Positions 12,008-23,362 of a stretch of DNA of 64,000 bases are shown piece by piece; the first letter of the stretch is position 1, and the number at the start of each line of letters is the position of its first letter. Made by a program: the position numbers and the translations under genes. This DNA is from Drechmeria coniospora (taxonomy: Eukaryota > Ascomycota > Sordariomycetes > Hypocreales > Ophiocordycipitaceae). Under the pieces are notes generated by a model, which did not search any database, was not told where the DNA came from, and saw only the letters and a program-made list of their open reading frames with translations. The DNA is taken from contig NC_054389.1 of NCBI RefSeq assembly GCF_001625195.1, forward strand, positions 11,404,520 to 11,468,519, given 5' to 3'.

Positions 12008-13975
12008 ATGCCGTCTCCCGCCAGCTCCATCTCGAGGAGCGAGGCGTCGGCTCTGATGCGGCAGGTGCAGGGCAACCAGCTGTTCAACCGCCAGCTGTCC
12101 TCGGTCTGCCAGGTAAACGGACTGAAGAGCACCGGCGTCAAGGCCGAGCTCCAGCGCCGCATACAGGATCGTGAGTCTCTGTGATTCGTTTGACCGCTTC
12201 CTCCATCCTTTTGTCCCCGTCGATGCTGTTTTCGCCCTGCTGACTGACCGTCGTGCGACGTCAGTCATTCAAGAAACCGTCAACGCCAACGACGTATCTC
12301 GCTTCCATCAGGTCCGTCAAAGCATCATCAATGCTGTCGCTCAGCGACCGAGCTCCTCGTCCAGGGGCTCCGCTGCCTATAGTGGCAACTCGGCCTCAAC
12401 TCACGCCTCCTTGTCAGCCCCGTTTGCGGCCCCCATGGCCTCGTACAACTCGGGAAATGCGTACCAGCAACGAGGCTACCATGCGAGTGCCAACTCGGCC
12501 AACGGCGCCGTGCCCGGTGCCACCTACAATGCGCTCGCGCCGACTCTATCTTTTCGGTCAAGCCCATTCTATCAGATCGAGACCCAGATCAGCGCGATGC
12601 GAATTTGCGAAGGTAACGCAATGCCACCACCTGCACCGGTCCCCCTACACGTCCGTGTCTTGCCGCTGACACGCACGCCTTCTACCCTCAGTCATGTCGC
12701 AGCACAGAAGCTCCGTCACGATACCCGTCAAGCTCAGCGACAGCCCATTGCTGCAGCGCTGCGTAGACGACAAGTCATACAAGGTCATGATCTTCTGCGC
12801 CAGCGATCCGAACGGCGTTCAGGACGTCGCCTTCCCCCACCAGTCGGAGCTGAGGGTGAACGGCGGCGAGGTCAAGGCAAACCTGCGTGGCCTGAAGAAC
12901 AAGCCGGGGTCGACGAGACCGGTTGAAATCACCGACAGGCTCCGCCTGCGTCCCAGCTATGTGAACAACGTCGAATTCACCTACGCACTGACGCAAAAGG
13001 TGAGCGCTCGCCACTGCTTCGAGCAGTCTCGTTTGTTCCGCCGGGAGCCCGACGCTGACGGCTACCGTCATAGAAATTCTACATCGCTGCCTATCTCTGC
13101 AAGACGAGCTCGGTGACCGAGTTGGTGTCGACCGTCTCTACGCGACGTCGTATTCCAAAAGCGTCCGTCGTGGCGGAGCGTACGTGCAGAACCGACCCGA
13201 GGATTCCGTCACGGATGACCTTTGCTGATCATCGGCCAGTGAACAAAAAGGCACAGGATCCTGATGTTGTCGCGACGTCGCAGGTGCTGTCGCTGAAATG
13301 CCCTCTGTCCTACATGCGGCTGGACATACCTTGTCGTAGCCTGAGCTGCACACACATCCAGTGTTTCGACGCAACGTCATACCTCCAGCTTCAAGAACAA
13401 GGGCCGCAGTGGATATGCCCAATATGCAGCAAGTCGGCGCCGTTCGACCAGCTTGCTGTGGATGAGTACGTGGAGAATGCCGATGTTGCGCCGCCGGTTC
13501 GTGACGGTATCGACTGACCACAAGCGTTAGGTATGTGAAGGACATACTCGACAACACTCCCAGTGGCCTGGAGGCCGTGACTATCGAGCCAAACGGGAGG
13601 TGGTCCCAGAATACGGCCCAGGATGACCACACGGGCGGAAGGAACGGTTCGTCGTTGGACGACGATGACCTCGTCGAGCTCGAGACCGCCACCGGGACCG
13701 GGTGGCGGGGTGAGACGCCCAAGCAGGCTACGACGCCCGGTGTCGGCACGCCAGCGTCGGGAGGCAGAGGGGATTCCACAGGTGCGCCGCGAGGCATTGC
13801 CTCGACAAGCGTCAAGCGGCCTGCACCTGCCGTCATTGATCTCACGGGAGACTCGGACGACGATGAGCCCATCCAACGACCGCGGAAAAGACAGGGCACG
13901 GCGGCCAATGGCGTCCGCGATGACAGCAGCTTGGGCTTCCTGAGCCAATCCCCGACTGGCTACCGGGACCTTTAG
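12008..13975 (+). CDS. pli1: SIZ/PIAS-type SUMO E3 ligase
   Basis: Nuclear ligase that helps the E2 Ubc9 transfer SUMO to chromatin and DNA-repair substrates. Six exons: 12008-12170, 12265-12612, 12692-12999, 13074-13179, 13240-13465, 13531-13975, giving 531 residues. An N-terminal SAP domain (about 11-52; LKSTGVKAELQRRI) is followed by a Ser/Ala-rich linker, a PINIT domain (about 147-275, SPFYQIET to EFTYALTQK) and the SP-RING (about 325-384: KCPLS...PCRS..CTHIQCFD...WICPIC). The tail is disordered and holds a SUMO-interacting motif, AVIDLTGDSDDDE (about 484-496): a hydrophobic core followed by acidic residues. Intron 4 (13180-13239) is 60 nt with no in-frame stop, so retention would keep the frame. 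An in-frame ATG at 11840 would add 56 low-complexity residues; 12008 fits the family better. Confidence 0.93.
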
Positions 13976-15045
13976 TCGGATGGAGGGATATCCCATAGGC
14001 AAGAAGACGAAGGAATGCGATGCCAGGTCGCCCCGTCAGCGAAACACAAAAAGGCTGGTCCGGTTGCTACAGGCTGAGTACCAAGAAGATCGGTGTTTGA
14101 TTGTTCTTTTATTGTGCATATTGGCGAGGCTGCGTAGGCGTTGACGGCGGACGGAGGTAAAATTCAATACAGCGACTTGCCTTCTCGACTAGGTCATGGC
14201 TGCGTACAGCGATGCTCACGATCCACAGGCAGGCAACGGGGATTCTCACTTTCCTAATCAGTCAGAGATTCGGAGCATTTTGCGTGGAGAATACCTGCTG
14301 TTTTGCGCATGAACCCGAGGCTCTCCAATCCTTTGGTTCAAGCCGGTGTGGTTGATCGACGAGAGAAGCGACTATCTGACTTTGATGTCTGGTATGGCAC
14401 CTACAGTACAGTGCGAGTAAGTGTACAAGTACTTGGTCCGCAGTACTGTACTTGTCCCTAAGTACAACATGTTCTCCGTGCTTTTACAGTACATGCATGG
14501 TTGGTTATAATACCTGCTTAGGCGTGCTGTATTACTGTATTACTCCGTAGCACTAGGTACTAGGTACGTTCCTACGGAGTACTCGTACACTTACTTGAGT
14601 ACAGTGCTTATACTTACTAAGCTATCAGTTGGAATACCTACAGTACAGTAACACTTGATAGTATACCTACTGTAATGTCTACTGTACTTGTCGTTAAGTA
14701 CAGCAAGTACACAGTAGCATGTACAGAGTACCAACTACTATTTAATACTTACTAACGTACGGAGTAGTATCAACACCAACTGTACTCCGTACTGTAATCA
14801 GAGCTCCTGGATAAAGGACGACATACTACTCCGTGCAGACACACACCCAACGACAGCCCTTCGTCACCTGGCCGCCGCCAACTCGGATTCCTTCGCATCT
14901 CCGTCTCAGTTCTCCCCCGATCAGTCCACTCTCCGCTCCGGCACGACAGAACACAGGCAGTCGACATTCCCCGTACCCAGCCCTCTCTCCATCGTCATTC
15001 TCCACCGCCGTTCTCCCAAGCCAGCCGACAACCCTTCGGATCATC
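13976..15045. other. Intergenic region upstream of TRS33
   Basis: Bases 14400-14830 are GTAC-motif-rich. Bases 14830-15045 are C/T-rich and probably the TRS33 promoter and leader. No gene is supported in 13976-14400, which includes the 3' UTR of the SUMO ligase gene. Confidence 0.55.
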
Positions 15046-15963
15046 ATGTCTTTCGACCCGGTTATGCCCCCTTATAACTCGTCCGACCCGACCGCCACCT
15101 TTCTCTCCTCGTCGTGTCTCGACTTCCTCCTGATTGAGCTTGTCCCTCTCGCCTACCGCGTCACCCATGAGCGTGATCTGTCCCCCTCCTCGCCGTCGCC
15201 GCCGCCGCAAACCTCAGACGGCATTGCCATCGCCGGCTCTGGGCCAGCGACCTCGGCAGGAGGGTCCATGAGCAACCGCGCCGTCATATCGGACTCGGTC
15301 ATGGCGGCATCAGCCTCCTCTGCGCCGCGCAAGCTCGACGAGGAGGACGAGGCCTTGGACTCGGTGCACTTTCGGCTCGAAAGCCTAGGCTACCGGGTTG
15401 GCCAAGGCCTTGCTGAACGGTGAGTCTGGTTGTGCTTTCCAGCCGTCCGCCTCGCACGCGTCGTCAGTCCCCTTCCGAGCTAACAGGATCGGGCTTCTCT
15501 CGTCAGCTTTTCGAGAGATAGGCCAAAGTTCAACGACACGCTCGACGTGGTCAAATTTCTGTGCAAAGACCTTTGGTCGCTCCTCTTTGGCAAGAACATC
15601 GATAATCTGAAAACAAACCACCGGGTATGTCATCACGTGTACCATGGCTCGGCGTTCGATCTGCATCTGACGCAACAGCAGGGAGTCTACGTGCTCACAG
15701 ACAACGTCTTCCGCCCCTTTTCGAGAATGAGCACAGAAGCAGGCGGTCAGGCTGTTGTCCGCGCGCAACCAGTACGTTGAACCACAGCGACTCGACCTTT
15801 GCCAAATCATACTTACACACCAATCCTCTAGTTCTTGTGGTTTCCCTGCGGTGTCGTACGGGGAGCACTGACATCATTGGGAATCAATGCCACCGTTCAG
15901 GCGGAGATACACGAGCTTCCGGGCGCCGTCTTCCAGATCAAAACCATACTTTCCAAATCATAA
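15046..15963 (+). CDS. TRS33: TRAPP complex subunit Trs33/TRAPPC6
   Basis: Core subunit of TRAPP, the exchange factor for Ypt1-type GTPases at the Golgi. Four exons: 15046-15419, 15507-15624, 15682-15771, 15832-15963, giving 237 residues. The conserved core includes CLDFLLIELVPLAYR (about 24-38), SLGYRVGQGLAERFSRDRPKF (about 109-130), VVKFLCKDLWSLLFGKN, NLKTNHRGVYVLTDN and FLWFPCGVVRGALTSLGI, all typical of Trs33/Bet3 folds. A Ser/Pro-rich insertion (about 45-85) separates the first helix from the rest, as is common in filamentous fungi. Exon 3 begins after a tandem CAGCAG acceptor; I used the second CAG because it gives NHRGVYV, while the first adds one Gln. The short C-terminus ends ...FQIKTILSKS. 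It converges on the malate dehydrogenase gene. Confidence 0.92.
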
Positions 15964-16288
15964 TTACCAAAGTTTACAGTCGTGCCCCCGTCGAGGCACT
16001 TTTGGCTCCCGTGTCCTCGGACTCGACCCCGTACGGCGCACGCACGTCTACCGGGAGCACCCGCATCACCGTCTGGGATGTCCCTACACGCCACCGTCAC
16101 CACTACCAGCTCTTGGGCCACGGGCCACTAGGTTGAATGATGGGGGACTACTTCACAGCCTATGAAATGGAGGACAACATCAGCAACACGGCCCCCCAAT
16201 AATATATTGAGCCTAGCGGTATAGCTATTGCCTTTCGGAGAAGCCACCATTCACTTGAAGTGCAGCTCGTTGGGAACGGGGTAGTGGT
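15964..16288. other. Convergent 3' region
   Basis: 325 bases between the TRS33 and malate dehydrogenase stop codons. No gene or repeat is seen; an open frame crossing 15887-16165 is the shadow of TRS33 exon 4 and its 3' UTR. Confidence 0.6.
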
Positions 16289-17729
16289 TCACTTTTGGGG
16301 CGGGCTGTGGGCGAAGTCGATGCCCTTGGTGATGTTGCCCCTGAGACCTTCGACGGCCTTGCTCAGAAGTGCCTTCTCCTTCGCCGTGATGCCCTCCAGG
16401 GGGTTGTTGGCCTTTTCAGCACCGTTGGGCTATCGAGCGGTTAGTCAGACGCTCCCGTCATGAATGGCAGGAGGGAAGGGGGGAGGGGGTTGGGCATACT
16501 CCAAGAGAGATGGGGACGGAGAAGAAATCGCAGCCTGTCTCCTTGGCAATGACGTCACCGCCAGGAACGCCAGGGAGGTAGACGTAGCTAGGCTCAACGA
16601 GGCCCTTTTCGCCCTTGACGGCGCGGAGGAGCTTCTCGGCGAAGCTGAGGGAAATCATCAGCAATTTTCCCCACGGGCGGGTATCAAATCATCCCGAGTA
16701 AACGCACCGGAAGCCGGCGTATGCCATCGAGAGTGTGGCCGAACCAGCGCCGTCCTTGGCCTTGACAACCTCATCACCACCGAACTGAACACGGTTGACG
16801 AGAGCATCATACTTGTCGTCGGGGATGTTGACGTTGGGAGAAGCTTTGCTGAAGAGAGGGACGATGGTCTCGCCAGAGTGACCGCCGATGACGGGAATCG
16901 TCAGCTTCTGTGGCTCGCACTGGCCGGTAATCTCGGCAACAAAGGTCTCGGCACGGACAATGTCGAGCGTGGTGACGCCGAAGAGACGCTGGGGGTTGAA
17001 GACCTTCTTGGCCTTCAGGACCTCGGCGGAGATGGGCACCGTCGAGTTGACGGGGTTGGAGATGACGAGGATGAAGGCCTTGGGGGCCACCTCGGCAGCA
17101 ACCTCGATTAGGCCCTTGACGATGCCGGCGTTGATGTTGAAGAGATCATCACGCGTCATGCCAGGTTTGCCTACGAAATGAGTCGTCAGCCATCGTGCCA
17201 GCTCCGCACAATCATTCGGTTTGCCTCACGAGGAATGCCGGCGGGGATGACGATGATGTCGGCATTTTTGAAAGCAGCCTTCGCACCATCATTGGCAGGG
17301 AGGTAACCCGTTATTGTCTACGACAACCACTGTCAGCGATACCAGGGCCCGGACAAGCCATGCGTCGACCCAAGGCAAACGTACCGCGGGGGAGGAGATG
17401 TGAGAGAGGTCAGCAGCAACACCGGGGGTGTTGACGACATCGTAGAGGGCGAGCTCATCGATGTGAGGGCTGGTCTTGAGGAGCAGCGAGAGGGGCTGTC
17501 ACGGAGGACGTGTTAGCCGAATGATTGAATCGATCCGAAGGAATTGCACAATAAAAATCCCAGTCAAGTTGGGCTCGACAAACCTGGCCAATGCCACCAG
17601 AGGCACCTGCAACAACTGCATCGAGAAGATGTATGTCAGTCCAGTCATGGAAGAGCTCCGACATCGCCAACGCAAGCGAACGGGAAGCGGGGTTGGACGG
17701 CAGGAAAGCTCCATACCAGCTTTGACCAT
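16289..17729 (-). CDS. mdh: Malate dehydrogenase, NAD-dependent, cytosolic form
   Basis: Interconverts malate and oxaloacetate with NAD. Seven exons: 17729-17717, 17615-17584, 17495-17385, 17317-17230, 17170-16708, 16644-16500, 16429-16289, giving 330 residues. The first exon is only 13 nt (MVKA plus one base) and the second 32 nt, so the NAD-binding start [20 protein letters not shown] is split over three exons. Other landmarks are the arginine loop [30 protein letters not shown] and the catalytic-His motif [13 protein letters not shown]. There is no mitochondrial presequence and no C-terminal SKL-like peroxisomal signal (the end is ...HSPPQK), so a cytosolic location is inferred. Confidence 0.94.
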
Positions 17730-18855
17730 TTTGACACTGGGTTGATCGAGAGCGTTTGGAATTTAGAACTGTCTTGCGGATAGCACAATACTGCGCGTGA
17801 CGGTGAGGCAAGCGATGGGTTTTCTTCCCGCTTCAAGTAAATGACGACAAGCTGGAGGACGAAGGGTGAAGGAGGAGGAGGAGCTGAAGGGAAGATGAAA
17901 AATGAGGAAGAGCTGTTGCAGTGCGAGGTAACATTATGCCCGTGCTCGGTGTACTTATGGAGTACGGAGTACCCGTCGGGCGATTATGGAGGGGTAAGTT
18001 ACCGGTAGTGCAATGATAAGTACAGTACGGAGTAGGTACGGCATTAGCGCAAGGACGGACGGACGGAGTACAGTACCTGTACTGTAGAGTACAAGTACGA
18101 TACAGTACAAGTACGATAATAATACAAGGAGGGGGGCAGCATGGAACAAGCGACCGCCAATCGGAGGATGGAGATGAGGCAGAAGCGCGTCAGCAGCTTC
18201 CACCTGCCGGTAATTGCTCCATATACCCGAGAGCACGCAAGGACCAGAGACTCGATCACAGCCGAGTTTGTTCGAGGTACCAACAAGCCAAGGTTGGCAT
18301 GTGCTTCTCCAGCGCTTACTTACGTGTAGGTCCCTCGCCCATGCTTCCCTCATCGTTGTGAACCTGGGCGTTTTGAGTCATTTCTGGAACACATGTTGAA
18401 GCTTCCGTTTGGAGCTCTGGATAGTTGCACATAGCCTCCGTACTTGCTCGCTGCTTGCTACCACTCAAGTCCAAGGACTACGGTAGCTCGGTGACCAGGT
18501 CCACGTCCTACTGTCGGTCGGTCGCGCTCGTCCTACAACAGCCTCTGGATTCTTCCGCGTCGCCTCGGCTCCACGGAAACCTGCCGAACCGCCATTGATG
18601 TACAGTACATATTGGAGACATATTTCTTTTCTATTCATACGCCTCGTAGGGCGTGATCACGACTCTTTTGCGGTAGAGATCGAGCTCGATTTGCAAAGGC
18701 CCGTCGCCATCAAGAGACCTGTTGACCCGGTCGACGCTCGAGACAAGCGTCTATCCCCCGTACCTAGGCGCGCGGTAGGTGGTGCCAGGCTACTGAGAGC
18801 GGTTGCACTTCCTCCGAGCACCCCCAACACCCTCCTCCCTGTCCACAATCGTCAG
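17730..18855. other. Intergenic region between malate dehydrogenase and eL28
   Basis: The 200 bases next to the malate dehydrogenase start are purine-rich on the plus strand (pyrimidine-rich in the gene's sense). Bases 17940-18125 are GTAC-motif-rich. Bases 18130-18855 show no supported gene and include the eL28 3' UTR. Confidence 0.55.
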
Positions 18856-19610
18856 TTACGACGACTCGGCAGCCTTCTTGGCCTTGTTGCCTCGCAGCTT
18901 GGGCTCGGGGTCGGCCTTCACAGGCAGCTGGGTTCGGCGGATGGCGGAGACGCGCTCGACGGCGGCGGATCTCAGGTCGCTGCGGTAGCCAGACTTGGCG
19001 GCCTGGTTGGCAACGGCCTTGTAGCTCCTGAAGCGACACGGTAAGCGTCAAGAACGGCAAGCTGCAGCGATGGTGTCATTTGCCAACTCACTTGCGGTTG
19101 GACTTGTTGCCGCCATACGTGGCCTTGACAAAGGTCTGGGCGGGCCTCGTGGGGTTGGCCGTCTTCTTGCTGATCACGGTAACGCCACCCTTCTCATTGG
19201 CAACGACGCCGATGGCCTGGTCATTCACGATTTAGCATTCGTCCCCTCGCGTGTGAGATTTCCGCCGCCTCGGGTCGTGATCTACCTTGTCGTTGACGAA
19301 ACCGGCATGCTGCACCCCTGAAAGTCAGCACATGGATCGCACAGGAGCCAAAATGAAACAGGTCGAAACAATGGACGGATTTCCATACCTTGCGGGAGTT
19401 CTTGTTGGTCAGGTTCAAGGGGTCCCGGGAGAACTGAACGCCGCCAGCGCAGTTGCTCTTGACGAGGAACGAGTTGTTGTTGCCTGCGCACGTTTCGCCA
19501 TCAGCATTTGTCCGTCGCGTCCAAGCCTCCGGCTCAGCTGATGGGTTACACTCACGGACAATCTCCCAGATGAGGTCCGCAGAGATGTTGGGGAGTGCAG
19601 GGGAAGCCAT
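18856..19610 (-). CDS. RPL28: 60S ribosomal protein eL28
   Basis: Structural protein of the large cytosolic ribosomal subunit. Five exons: 19610-19556, 19483-19389, 19309-19286, 19216-19092, 19027-18856, giving 156 residues. Family signatures in order are NNNSFLVKS, GGVQFSRDPLNLTNKNSRK, HAGFVNDKAIGV (the 24-nt third exon encodes exactly HAGFVNDK), KGGVTVISKKTANPTRPAQT and a basic C-terminus with AAVERVSAIRRTQLPVKADP. Exon 3 is a micro-exon; without it the conserved block is lost, which fixes both flanking introns. The protein lacks S. cerevisiae counterparts, as known for eL28, but is normal in filamentous fungi. Confidence 0.94.
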
Positions 19611-20900
19611 TGTGTCTGGTTTCGGTGATTTGCGACGCCGTTTCAAGAATCTCACGATACTTCAGTTCGGAAAGGCCTTGAAATTGATAGAGGAGAAACC
19701 GGGAAGTGTGGGCTCGCTTAACTACCGCATTCCAGTTAGTGCATCAACTCTGTACTCGAGTTGTGCCTATTGGTGTTATGTGAATGGGCGTTGGTGGGTC
19801 ACCGTCGATTGAATGTGCGCTGCGACAAGAGTAGGGTGAGCGAAGGTACAGGCTAGAAATGTGGAGCGTTAGTGAGTACGGAGTACTTGGCATCTAGTTG
19901 GCATCTAGTTGGTACTTACTTAAGTAGTACGAGTAGGAAGTACAGTATTTAGCACATGCTTCTACTGTACGGAGTACATTTCCTTAAATACTTACTACTG
20001 TAAATACAATACAGGGTCTTCCGTACGGAGTACAGAACTCCGTACCGGGTACATCTACTTGGTACTTACTTTCTGCACTTAGTATTTACTTGTACTGCAA
20101 GAGCAGTAATAATACAGTATAATTGCTTCCAGAACACCAAACTCCGTACGGTGTACATCTACTTGGTACGTACTGTACTTACTCACTTGTTGTTATGGAG
20201 TCACTAGTACTACCAGTATCTAGTGGTCGGAAATAGTTGTTAAGAAATCTACGGAACACTAACTCAAGGTACTAGGCATTGGAGTACTTATACTCCAATG
20301 CCTGCTTAGTCATAGGATAGAGTCACGTGCTACCGCACGTGACTCTATCCTAGGACATAGCTCTATTAGGCAAAGCCTAGTATCATAACACTTGTACTGT
20401 AAGTGCAGTACAGTATAATTACTTCCACCGAAGCAATACGTGCTTTTACATGTACATGTACCCAGTGTACACTTCTCCATCGATTCGATTCTGCATAGCA
20501 CTTGTATTTATTATTGATAGTTAATTATTACTTGTCAGTTACTGCAGTTGTAGTGGTAGGGAGTGCGGAGTACAGTAAGTAGTTCCATGAAGTTGTACTT
20601 ACCAAAGTACTTGTGCGGCGTACTGTTACCTGCACAAGTCATTACTTACGTATGCATGTACACGTACCACTGGCGGCGCAGCCTCTCCCCCAAACGTGTT
20701 CCGTGCCAACCCAAACGTGTGACCATCGCCATCATTCGCATCCCTCTCCGCTGTCCACCCTACAGTTGCAGGTTCCCTCCGGCAAACGGATGCTGGCGCA
20801 ATCTTTCCCACGGTCGACGAGTATCACCTACCGGCGTTCGTGTCTATCATGAGCGGGTCTGCCCGTGTCTACGACGTCTAACCTATCCAGACGGCGAATC
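19611..20900. other. Divergent intergenic region with hairpin element
   Basis: Bases 19870-20660 are GTAC-motif-rich and AT-richer than surrounding genes, and contain the nested inverted repeat at 20270-20382. Bases 20680-20900 are a C/T-rich leader of the DUF2015 gene. No coding region is supported. Confidence 0.6.
20270..20382. repeat. Nested inverted-repeat element with two long perfect hairpins
   Basis: Hairpin 1 has 13-bp arms, 20274-20286 and 20291-20303, with loop CTTA. Hairpin 2 has perfect 18-bp arms, 20313-20330 and 20335-20352 (TAGGATAGAGTCACGTGC), with loop TACC and a CACGTG E-box in each arm. A 5-bp hairpin lies at 20367-20379. The outer ends TACTAGGC (20270-20277) and GCCTAGTA (20375-20382) are also complementary, so the 113 bases can close as a multi-branched cruciform. 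No coding content. Confidence 0.85.
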
Positions 20901-21287
20901 ATGGCCTACATTCTAGCCAGCGTCGCACTGTTCTTCATCGTCACGGCGACGGCGCTCATCCTCACCCGAGCCTACTGGCGCCAGCATATCCCCAACGTGC
21001 ACCTGCCCGGCGCGGGGTACATCTACTCGCGGCTCCCCGGCAGCTTCGCCGGCGATATCGAGTCGGGGCTGTCGAGCAGCAACTTCGACCTCAGCGGCAA
21101 CGTCGAGGCAGGCGACAGCCGCGCAGGGCTGGATGATGCGAGCAAGGCGGAAATTCTCAAGATTATGAAGAAGAGGCGGATGACGTTTGATCAGGCCCGC
21201 AAGGCGTACATGGAGACTCGTTTCAAGCAGAACGGCATCGGGCCGGATGGGCGACCGCGGGATCCAAAGTTTGTCAGCTTCTCATGA
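20901..21287 (+). CDS. DUF2015 family small membrane protein
   Basis: Fungal protein of unknown function, 128 residues in one exon. Residues about 2-23 (AYILASVALFFIVTATALIL) form one membrane helix. The remainder is soluble: a GYIYSRLPGSFAGDIE segment, then GNVEAGDSRAGLDD, which is strongly conserved in the family, KAEILKIMKKRRMTFDQARK and the C-terminal GIGPDGRPRDPKFVSFS. The helix at the N-terminus suggests membrane anchoring with the conserved part on one side; which membrane cannot be told. I chose ATG 20901 directly before the helix. An in-frame ATG at 20865 would add MSTTSNLSRRRI and is possible. Confidence 0.87.
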   Translation: MAYILASVALFFIVTATALILTRAYWRQHIPNVHLPGAGYIYSRLPGSFAGDIESGLSSSNFDLSGNVEAGDSRAGLDDASKAEILKIMKKRRMTFDQARKAYMETRFKQNGIGPDGRPRDPKFVSFS

Positions 21288-21881
21288 GTGCGAAGGATGG
21301 ACGTTTCTTATTTCCATGTTCTTGTTTTACTGCGTGCATTTCCGTGACACTGGCGGCGAGGCATGAGGCCGTTCACACCCGTTCGTTTCCTTCAACTTCT
21401 TTCCTTCACGAGGCATGGCAGGTTCATGCCGGCATGGTCCAGCTCCATACGAAACCGCCAACAGTACCCATTGCGCTTCCGTTTAGACCTGGATGCGCCA
21501 CACTCGACCCCATCCTGGCCGCGGCGTTTCCCGGACCAGGATCGGGTAAAGGCAGAGAATGGCTTGAGTAGCCGACGGAGGATGTAACGATGTTGCTTCA
21601 GCAGGCGACCGGCCTTGCCTTGCGTTTGGAATATACAATTCATAACATCTCCATGATTCCCATCATCTCGTATCAACGCGCCGTCGTCCCGCTTCGACAT
21701 CATTGAGTGGCAGGTTGCGACTCAAGGGGCGATAGTAATAAGTATAAGCACAGAAAGAATTGCATGCAGCCTTGCCCGCCTGTCGATGCCGATCGACGGT
21801 GGGAAAAGCGATCCACGTTCATGCTTCGTAACATGATAAACACGGCAACGGGCGCAAAGCAGACTCGCGCGTTCACGTTGC
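21288..21881. other. Convergent 3' region between DUF2015 and ERG3
   Basis: 594 bases holding the two 3' UTRs. No gene, repeat or RNA is recognised. Confidence 0.6.
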
Positions 21882-23065
21882 CTATTTCGTCTTCTTGGAT
21901 GTCAGGTGCAGGTCGTAGGTGCGCTCGTCGTGACCCTCAATCTCCTTGACGAACGAATCGACCGTCTCGGATTCCTTCTTCCACTGCTTCTCCGACATTT
22001 TCTTCTCCTTCTCAAACATCCAGGCCTCGGGCATCCGGTAGGTTCCGCCAAGGCGATCAAAGGCGGTGAAGAATTGGCCGTAGTTGACCTCGAAACGGGA
22101 GTGGTGCAGCGAGTGGCAGGCGGCGCCGTTGATGACGGGGTTGTTGGTGAGGTACTCGCCGTCGTGGATGAGGATGGACCAAAAGTTGACGAAGACGAAG
22201 AGAACGACGTAGGCGAGCTTCTGGAGGGGGAAGATGAAGGGGAAGAGGTGGTAGGGAATCGATTGGGCGAAGCCGTCGAGCGGGTGGAAGGCGTGGCTCG
22301 CGTAGGGCGTGGGCATGATCCACTTGTGGTGAGGCTTGTGGAGGTGCTTGTAGACGAGGGGGTGGTGGAGATATCGGTGAATCCAGTAGATGCAGAAGTC
22401 GGTAAAGAGAAGGAAGAGGGGAAACTGAAGGAAGTTGTACCACAGCCCGGGGCCTTCGTCGGTGGTGTCGTAGAGGTTACCGTAGCCACGGACCTCGAGG
22501 AGGAAGAGCGGGGCGGTGCAGACGGCCATGAAGGGCATCGACTTGTTGGCCTGCTTGATCTCGAGCCATATCTGATTCTTGATGAACTTGGGGTGGTGGA
22601 GGGTGCGCTTGTCGAAGATGAGGTAGTAGGAGAGGGTTGCGAAGATGAAGTAAACGATGATGCCGAAGATCCTGAAGGCAGAGGAGTCGGGCGAGGTCAG
22701 CGCCGCTCCGTGAGACTTTTGCTCCATGCTCGCTCTCTCGCTCTCGCTCAATAAATGGCCAAGAAACGACGGCCGGGGGGGGGGGGGGGCGAGAGGGGAG
22801 AGAAGGCTTACCACGTGATGAAGAACAGCGTCACTACCTGGCGATAGGGGTCATCGCGGGGTAACGAGGTCATGTAGGCCGCCCGTGACGGCTGAAACTG
22901 AAGGAACTTGGTGGCGGGCGTGTAGACCCAGTTCGAGAAGGCCTCGGCCGAGGCATTGGCCGCCGCCGTCTGGGGGAAATCGTAGGGAGCCGGGCGGGCA
23001 GGGAAGAGGTACGCGTAGGCGTAGTCGGCCAGGAAAGTGTCGGTGAGCTCGAGGACGATATCCAT
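21882..23065 (-). CDS. ERG3: C-5 sterol desaturase (ergosterol biosynthesis)
   Basis: ER membrane di-iron enzyme that introduces the C5-C6 double bond in episterol on the way to ergosterol. Two exons, 23065-22812 and 22671-21882, give 347 residues. The three histidine boxes of the fatty-acid-hydroxylase family are present: HRYLHH (183-188), HKPHH (196-200) and HSLHH (271-275), with hydrophobic helices before and between them. The N-terminal exon (DTFLADYAYAYLFPA) is typical of fungal Erg3. The intron (22672-22811, 140 nt) is longer than most here and carries a 15-base C tract in the sense strand at 22775-22789. A shifted frame from 22814 downstream could fake a start inside the intron (ATG near 22727) and was rejected. 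Confidence 0.95.
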
Positions 23066-23261
23066 GTTGAAGCGAACAGTTCAGCGCAGGCACCGAGTCG
23101 AGGAATGCTATGTTTGGACAGGACTGCTGCTCTTCTCAGCTCGGCGAGAGGCTGCGGACGCGATGGAACACGACGTGGTGCGAGGCAGCAGGACGGACGC
23201 GATACGTCGCGGTTCGGTGACGGCTTGGCTTTGCTCGTGTGGTGTATGTTTGGCGTGTCGT

Positions 23262-23362
23262 GGTGGGTTGCTGGACGTGGGGGGTTGCTGGTCGTGGGGG
23301 GTTGCCGGTCGTGGGGGGTTGCCGGTCGTGGGGGGTTGCTGGTCGTGGGGGGTTGCCGATCG
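23262..23362. repeat. 17-bp GC-rich minisatellite upstream of ERG3
   Basis: About six head-to-tail units of GGGTTGCYGGTCGTGGG type, with single-base variants (first unit GGACG, last GATCG). It lies about 200 bases upstream of the ERG3 start codon, in its probable promoter or leader. Confidence 0.88.

Noticed and set aside
21906..22754. 282-codon plus-strand frame
   Set aside because: It is antisense to ERG3, whose histidine boxes are clear on the other strand.
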